From contig NZ_WBSL01000001.1 of assembly GCF_009377345.1 (NCBI RefSeq), positions 929,001-993,000 of the forward strand: a stretch of 64,000 bases of DNA. Reading direction: 5' to 3'. Each line of letters opens with the position of its first letter. Positions within the stretch are counted from its first letter, which is position 1. This document shows positions 57,289 to 64,000 of the stretch, in pieces. The translations under genes and the position numbers were made by a program. Source of the stretch: Deinococcus terrestris (lineage in GTDB: Bacteria > Deinococcota > Deinococci > Deinococcales > Deinococcaceae). Below the pieces are notes generated by a model. It was not told the origin of the DNA and searched no databases. It worked only from the letters and a program-made list of their open reading frames with translations.

Positions 57289-57753
57289 CTAGCTCCTGGC
57301 TCCCGGATAAGTCGGCTCCAGCTGCACCAGGCGGGCGTGTTCCTGCCGCTCGCTGTCGGCGATCAGGTCGGCCAGGGTGGTGGCTCCCAGCACGTCACGC
57401 AGGGCGGTGTCCACCCGCTGCCACAGGTCCACCGTGCCGCAGACGTGCCCCTTGTCGCAGACATGGTCCTCCTCGACGCAGGAGACGGGCGCAATGCTGC
57501 CCTCCATCGCGGTGACGACGTCGTAGGCGCTGATCTCGGGGGCGGGGCGGGCGAGACGGTAGCCGCCGTGGGCACCGCGCACGCTCTTGATGAACCCCGA
57601 GCGGCGCAGGTTGCTGGCGATCTGCTCCAGGTAATGCTGGCTGATGCCCTGGCGTTCGGCCACGTCCTTGAGCGGCACGGCCACGCCGCCTTCCCGGCGC
57701 CCGATCTCGATCAGGGCACGCAGGCCGTACTGGGCTTTGGTCGAGACCCACAT
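57289..57753 (-). CDS. Rrf2/IscR-family regulator with three cysteines
   Basis: 154-residue winged-helix regulator. N-terminal VSTKAQYGLRALIEIGRREGG and VRGAHGGYRLARP are Rrf2 marks. The cysteines CVEEDHVCDKGHVC (spacing C-x6-C-x5-C, about 107-120) match the [2Fe-2S] ligands of IscR/RsrR/NsrR types. A signal such as iron-sulfur status, nitric oxide or redox is likely. The ATG at 57753 has TACACT ending six bases before it, so it is leaderless. It is not next to iron-sulfur genes in this window, so the target is unknown. Confidence 0.88.
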   Translation of the reverse strand: MWVSTKAQYGLRALIEIGRREGGVAVPLKDVAERQGISQHYLEQIASNLRRSGFIKSVRGAHGGYRLARPAPEISAYDVVTAMEGSIAPVSCVEEDHVCDKGHVCGTVDLWQRVDTALRDVLGATTLADLIADSERQEHARLVQLEPTYPGARS

Positions 57754-57863
57754 GGGACAAGTGTACCCGTAAACCCGGACGAGGTGTAGGGATTTAACGA
57801 CATTGAGAGGGGGCAAGGGGAGGGGTGGAACGCCAGAGGGTGACCCCAGTGACCTCATGCGCC

Positions 57864-58214
57864 TCACTCTCCACACGGCTCACCCGGAATGGACAGCCGC
57901 AGTTCCGTCACGTCTAGCCGCAAGCGGTCGCCTGCCTGGACCGGCAGATGATGACAGCCGGGTGGGAGAGACCGGTCCGCGAGGGTCATTGTGCCGCCCG
58001 CGTACTCCGCCCGAACCGACGACGCCCCGGTGAAGGTCAAGGTGGCGGCATATCGGCCCGCGACGACATGCTGGGCGCCTCCTTTGTGCCACGAGCGTTC
58101 GGCCTGTGCCACCTTGTCCGAGGTCTGGAAAGGGACATGGGGGATGGTGCAGGCGGCTAGCAACAGGACGAGCGTGACCGCAGAAACCAGTCGCAGACGA
58201 GCAGAAACCGTCAT
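57864..58214 (-). CDS. Small lipoprotein, paralogue of the protein at 6150
   Basis: 116 residues with a lipoprotein signal peptide (about 1-22, lipobox LAAC). The C-terminal half GGTMTLADRSLPPGC...EPCG follows the same spacing of Gly, Pro and two Cys as the protein at 6150-6521, so both belong to one small family. Two Cys could form a disulfide. GGAGG precedes the ATG at 58214. A longer frame to 58295 was rejected because that part has no signal peptide at its start. Confidence 0.72.
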   Translation of the reverse strand: MTVSARLRLVSAVTLVLLLAACTIPHVPFQTSDKVAQAERSWHKGGAQHVVAGRYAATLTFTGASSVRAEYAGGTMTLADRSLPPGCHHLPVQAGDRLRLDVTELRLSIPGEPCGE

Positions 58215-58336
58215 CGTGAACCTCCGGGGAACGGGACGTGCCCTCAGCCTAACCGGGTAGGGCCTGCCAGGACGCCGCACATCCAAAGCGGTCACGTAGA
58301 ACTGACCCCCGCCCTCGCTCCCCTACAATCCGGCCC

Positions 58337-60295
58337 GTGACGGCTCCGCCCCCCCTGCCCGCCTCCCTCGCCTCCCTCTCGCCCGCCGACATGCTGCTGC
58401 GGCTGCGGGCGGCGGGGGCGCCGGGGGTCGCGCTGCTGGAATCGCTGGGGCCAGTCGTGGAGTACGGACGGTATTCCTTCCTGAGTGCCTGGCCCGTGCG
58501 GGTGCAGGAGGACGTGCCCGAGCGCCCCGCCGGGAGCGCCCTCTTCCCTGCGTGGCTGGGAGGCCTGAAGTACGAGGCGGCAGGCGCCTTTGGGCTGGAC
58601 ACCCACGCCCCGGACAGGCGGGCAGGGTGGTGGGGCCTCTATCCCAGTGGGCTGGTGTGGGACCGCGCGGCGGGCACGCTGGAAGCCGTGGGCGAAGCCG
58701 GACATGTGGACTGGGCGGCGGTGCTCGCGGGACAACCCGCGCCCCAACCGACCCTCCGCGTGGGCACCTTCGGGGCCGACGACGTGGACTACCCGGCGGG
58801 CGTCCGCGCCGTGCAGGAGCTGATCCGGGCCGGGGAGGTCTATCAGGTCAACCTCTCGCGGGGGGTGCGGGCAACTGCCGAGGGCGATCCCCTCGCCGCC
58901 TACCTGCGGCTGCGGGAGGTCAACCCCAGCCCGTTCATGGCCTTTGTGGACCTGGGGAACGAGGTCATCGTGTCGTGCTCCCCCGAGCGGCTGGTGCTGT
59001 GGACGGAGGGGGAAGTGTCGGCCCGGCCCATCGCGGGCACCCGGCGCCGGGGCGACACGCCGGGGGAGGACGCGGCGCTGGAGCGCGAACTCCGCTCGGA
59101 CCCCAAGGAGACCGCCGAACACACCATGCTGGTGGACCTCGTGCGGCACGACCTGGGGCGGGTGGCCGCGCCCGGCACGGTGACGGTGCCCGACTTCGGG
59201 TTGGTGGAGCGCTACAGCCACGTCATGCACCTCGTCTCGGAGGTGCGGGCGCGGGCGCGGGAAGACCTGACCGTCCGCGAACTGCTCGCCGCCACCTTTC
59301 CCGGCGGCACGATCACGGGGGCTCCCAAACCCCGCGTGATGACCGCGATCCATGACCTCGAACCCGGCCCACGCGGGTGGTACACGGGCGGGGTGGGGAT
59401 CGTCAGCGGGGCGCGGGTGGACGTGAACATCCTGATTCGGACGGCGGGGTTCAGTCGCCAGCTTCCATCGGCCAGCTCCCAGCCGGACAAGCTGGAAGCT
59501 GGCGACTGGCCGCTGGACGCTCCCACCTGGACCGTCACCGTCCGCGCGGGCGGCGGCACCGTCATCGACGCCGACCCCCGGCGGGAGGCGCAGGAGACGG
59601 TCCACAAGGCGCAGGCCCTCCTCGCGGTCCTCGCGGGGCAGCCGGGGCGCCCGCCGCAGCCGCCCGCGCCGCCCGTGCCGGGGCGCCCCTGGGCACCGCC
59701 GCCCGCCGGGACGCGCACGGGGCTGCGGGTGCTGGTGCTCGACAACCGGGATTCCTTCACCCTCAACCTCGTCCACGACCTCCTCGCGCTGGGGGCCGAG
59801 GTGGACCTGCGGACCCAGGACGAGAGCGCCGACGCGCTGCTGGCCTCCCGCCCCGACGCCGTGCTGGTGGGGCCGGGGCCGGGCACTCCTGCCACGAGCG
59901 GCCCCACGCTGGAGCTGACCCGCCGCTGCCTGGAGGGAGGCGTGCCGCTGCTGGGCGTCTGCCTGGGGCATCAGGCGCTGGGCGAGGTGCTGGGGGGCCG
60001 GGTGGAGCGGGCGGCCCCGGTCCACGGTCGTCCGGCGGCGGTGCGGCACACGGGGGCGGGCCTCTTCGCCGGGATCGCGGACGGTGCTCCCTTCGGCCGC
60101 TATCACTCGCTGGTGGTGCGCGGCCTGCCGGGCGAGCTGGTGACCGCCCGCAGCGAGGACGGCGAGGTGATGGCGCTGGAGGTGCCGGGCCGCCCCGCCT
60201 GGGGGGTGCAGTTCCACCCCGAAAGTGTGCTGAGTCCGGCCGGGCGGGTGCTGCTGGGCAACTGGCTGCGGCTCAGCCGGGAGGCGCGGGGGTGA
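58337..60295 (+). CDS. pabB: Bifunctional PabB-PabA aminodeoxychorismate synthase
   Basis: 652 residues. N-terminal chorismate-using domain (about 1-410) with PIAGTRRRG (231-239) and FPGGTITGAPKPRVMTAI. Pro-rich linker (about 425-455). C-terminal class I glutamine amidotransferase (about 458-650) with GPGPGTP, nucleophile Cys in LGVCLGHQALG and VQFHPESV. It makes 4-amino-4-deoxychorismate for folate. Since it has PIAGT where ADC synthases often have PIKGT, anthranilate synthase is the alternative, but the adjoining pabC supports the PabB role. GTG start with TACAAT seven bases before it. Residues 372-391 are encoded by a palindromic insertion. Confidence 0.85.
   Translation: MTAPPPLPASLASLSPADMLLRLRAAGAPGVALLESLGPVVEYGRYSFLSAWPVRVQEDVPERPAGSALFPAWLGGLKYEAAGAFGLDTHAPDRRAGWWGLYPSGLVWDRAAGTLEAVGEAGHVDWAAVLAGQPAPQPTLRVGTFGADDVDYPAGVRAVQELIRAGEVYQVNLSRGVRATAEGDPLAAYLRLREVNPSPFMAFVDLGNEVIVSCSPERLVLWTEGEVSARPIAGTRRRGDTPGEDAALERELRSDPKETAEHTMLVDLVRHDLGRVAAPGTVTVPDFGLVERYSHVMHLVSEVRARAREDLTVRELLAATFPGGTITGAPKPRVMTAIHDLEPGPRGWYTGGVGIVSGARVDVNILIRTAGFSRQLPSASSQPDKLEAGDWPLDAPTWTVTVRAGGGTVIDADPRREAQETVHKAQALLAVLAGQPGRPPQPPAPPVPGRPWAPPPAGTRTGLRVLVLDNRDSFTLNLVHDLLALGAEVDLRTQDESADALLASRPDAVLVGPGPGTPATSGPTLELTRRCLEGGVPLLGVCLGHQALGEVLGGRVERAAPVHGRPAAVRHTGAGLFAGIADGAPFGRYHSLVVRGLPGELVTARSEDGEVMALEVPGRPAWGVQFHPESVLSPAGRVLLGNWLRLSREARG
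59452..59508. repeat. Palindromic repeat element inserted in frame within pabB
   Basis: CAGTCGCCAGCTTCCA (59452-59467) and its exact complement TGGAAGCTGGCGACTG (59493-59508), 16-base arms. Fifty-seven bases (19 codons) keep the reading frame. The right arm is nearly identical to the element at 45911-45928. Confidence 0.85.
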
Positions 60296-61005
60296 GGCCC
60301 CTGCCGCCCGAGGTCAACGCGCCCGCCTGGCTGCTGGGCGAGTCGGCCTTTACCACCGTGCGGACGTGGAACGGGGCGGCGCTGCTCTGGCCCCAGCACC
60401 TCGCCCGGCTGCGCGGGACATGCGCGTGGCTGGGCCTCCCCGACCCGGAAGAGAAGCTGCCCCGGCTGGAAACGGCGGGCTGGGGCCTGCTGCGCGTCAC
60501 CGTGACCCCGGACGGGACATTCTGGTCTTGGCGACCGCTCGCACCGGGGCCGAGATCGGAGGGGGGCGTCGCCGTGCGGCTCACCGACGTGCAGGTCCAT
60601 TTGCAACTCGCCGCTCACAAGACCGGGAACTACCTGCCCTATCTCCTCGCGGGGCGGGGGGCAGCCGGGGCTTTTGAGGGCTGGTTGACGGACGGGACTG
60701 GGCATATCGTCGACGGGAGCCGCACCTCGCCGCTGCTGGAGTTGGACGGGGGGCTGGTCGTGCCCTCGGGCGGGTTGCCGGGAGTGACGCGGGCGGCTTT
60801 CCTGGCAGGGCAGACGTTCGAGACCCGGCCCGTCACCGTGGCCGAGCTGCCCAGCGTCACCCGCGCGTGGGTGTGCGGCAGCGGGGTGGGGGTGGTTCCG
60901 GTGCGCCAGATCGTGGGGGAGGGCTGGGAGGTCAACCTCCCCGCCGAGTGGCCCACGGTGACCGACCGGGCGCTGGTGTGGCCGGGAGCGCAAGCACGTC
61001 CTTGA
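60292..61005 (+). CDS. pabC: Aminodeoxychorismate lyase
   Basis: 237-residue PLP enzyme of the branched-chain aminotransferase fold that splits aminodeoxychorismate to p-aminobenzoate and pyruvate. GESAFTTVRTWNGAAL near the N-terminus, PLP-lysine segment AAHKTGNYLPYLLA (about 105), and GHIVDGSRTSPLLEL. GTG start overlaps the pabB-pabA stop (GTGA), which couples the two enzymes. The protein is shorter than usual for the fold (about 270), with the N-terminal region reduced. Confidence 0.88.
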   Translation: MRPLPPEVNAPAWLLGESAFTTVRTWNGAALLWPQHLARLRGTCAWLGLPDPEEKLPRLETAGWGLLRVTVTPDGTFWSWRPLAPGPRSEGGVAVRLTDVQVHLQLAAHKTGNYLPYLLAGRGAAGAFEGWLTDGTGHIVDGSRTSPLLELDGGLVVPSGGLPGVTRAAFLAGQTFETRPVTVAELPSVTRAWVCGSGVGVVPVRQIVGEGWEVNLPAEWPTVTDRALVWPGAQARP

Positions 61006-61033
61006 CGCTGTTCGGACGCTGCCAGACAACGAA

Positions 61034-61061
61034 GGAGCGGCGAGGTCTCCCCCGCCGCTCC
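61034..61061. terminator. Bidirectional terminator between pabC and the convergent gene
   Basis: Nine-base perfect stem GGAGCGGCG / CGCCGCTCC with a ten-base loop. On the minus strand it is followed by TTCGTTG. Confidence 0.8.
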
Positions 61062-61078
61062 TGTCTCGCCTCCCGGCT

Positions 61079-61678
<600 letters not shown>

Positions 61679-61814
61679 TCCTCCGGTTTTACCACGCCCC
61701 AGCGCCCCGCGGCGAGGGACAGGCGGGCCGGGCTGTCCCCCGCCGGGTGGGGGGGGGCCAGACCTTGCGCCCGGCGGTACGTTCCGCCCAGGGGTCCTTT
61801 CCTATACTGCCCGC

Positions 61815-64000
<2,186 letters not shown>

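Overview
The window looks like chromosomal DNA of a Deinococcus species. It is GC-rich throughout. It carries crtB/crtI carotenoid genes, a complete trehalose set (treZ, treY, treS), a very large TamB-like envelope protein, several secreted zinc metallopeptidases, and a high proportion of genes whose -10 box sits only 6-7 bases before the start codon, which is the leaderless arrangement known from Deinococcus. The genus call is an inference from gene content and style. No sequence search was run.

Layout. 1-9.1 kb: glycogen/trehalose metabolism (glgX end, treZ-treY overlapping, treS), with a small secreted protein and a Bax-inhibitor-like membrane protein between. 9.1-11.9 kb: a ZnuABC-type metal ABC transporter. 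11.9-15.9 kb: an HNH protein with an SRA-like front half, a divergent nitroreductase/HxlR regulator pair, a P-loop kinase, OsmC and an alpha/beta hydrolase. 15.9-20.3 kb: an astacin-type lipoprotein peptidase, crtI, crtB and a methyltransferase. 20.4-22.7 kb: two envelope/stress-type proteins and a Fur-family regulator. 22.7-25.5 kb: two exported proteins, one a 687-residue zincin lipoprotein. 25.6-28.2 kb: a SAM-I riboswitch followed by metY-metX. 28.4-33.1 kb: glycosyltransferase, purH-folD, and a RidA-like pair. 33.2-35.0 kb: FRG-domain protein, an unrecognised protein and acylphosphatase. 35.1-45.9 kb: the TamB-like giant. 46-52.8 kb: a small beta-rich protein, an ABC-F ATPase, an SF2 helicase-HNH protein (possible defence gene), trhO and hsp20. 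52.9-57.2 kb: pyrimidine genes pyrR-pyrB-pyrC behind a PyrR-type leader, with pyrD nearby on the other strand. 57.3-61.0 kb: an Rrf2/IscR regulator, a small lipoprotein, and pabBA-pabC for p-aminobenzoate. 61.1-64 kb: a stress-type membrane protein, a polyprenyl diphosphate synthase and the start of glutamate dehydrogenase.

Most genes are housekeeping. The features most worth a second look are: the pyr leader, where two PyrR-loop-like motifs, a terminator and a 24-codon leader peptide are interlocked and overlap the pyrR start; a similar 12-codon upstream ORF overlapping the tamB start; a 909-bp tandem duplication inside tamB; a palindromic element found both between genes and inserted in frame within pabB; the helicase-HNH and SRA-like-HNH proteins; and the divergent nitroreductase/HxlR promoter region with a repeated 8-mer.
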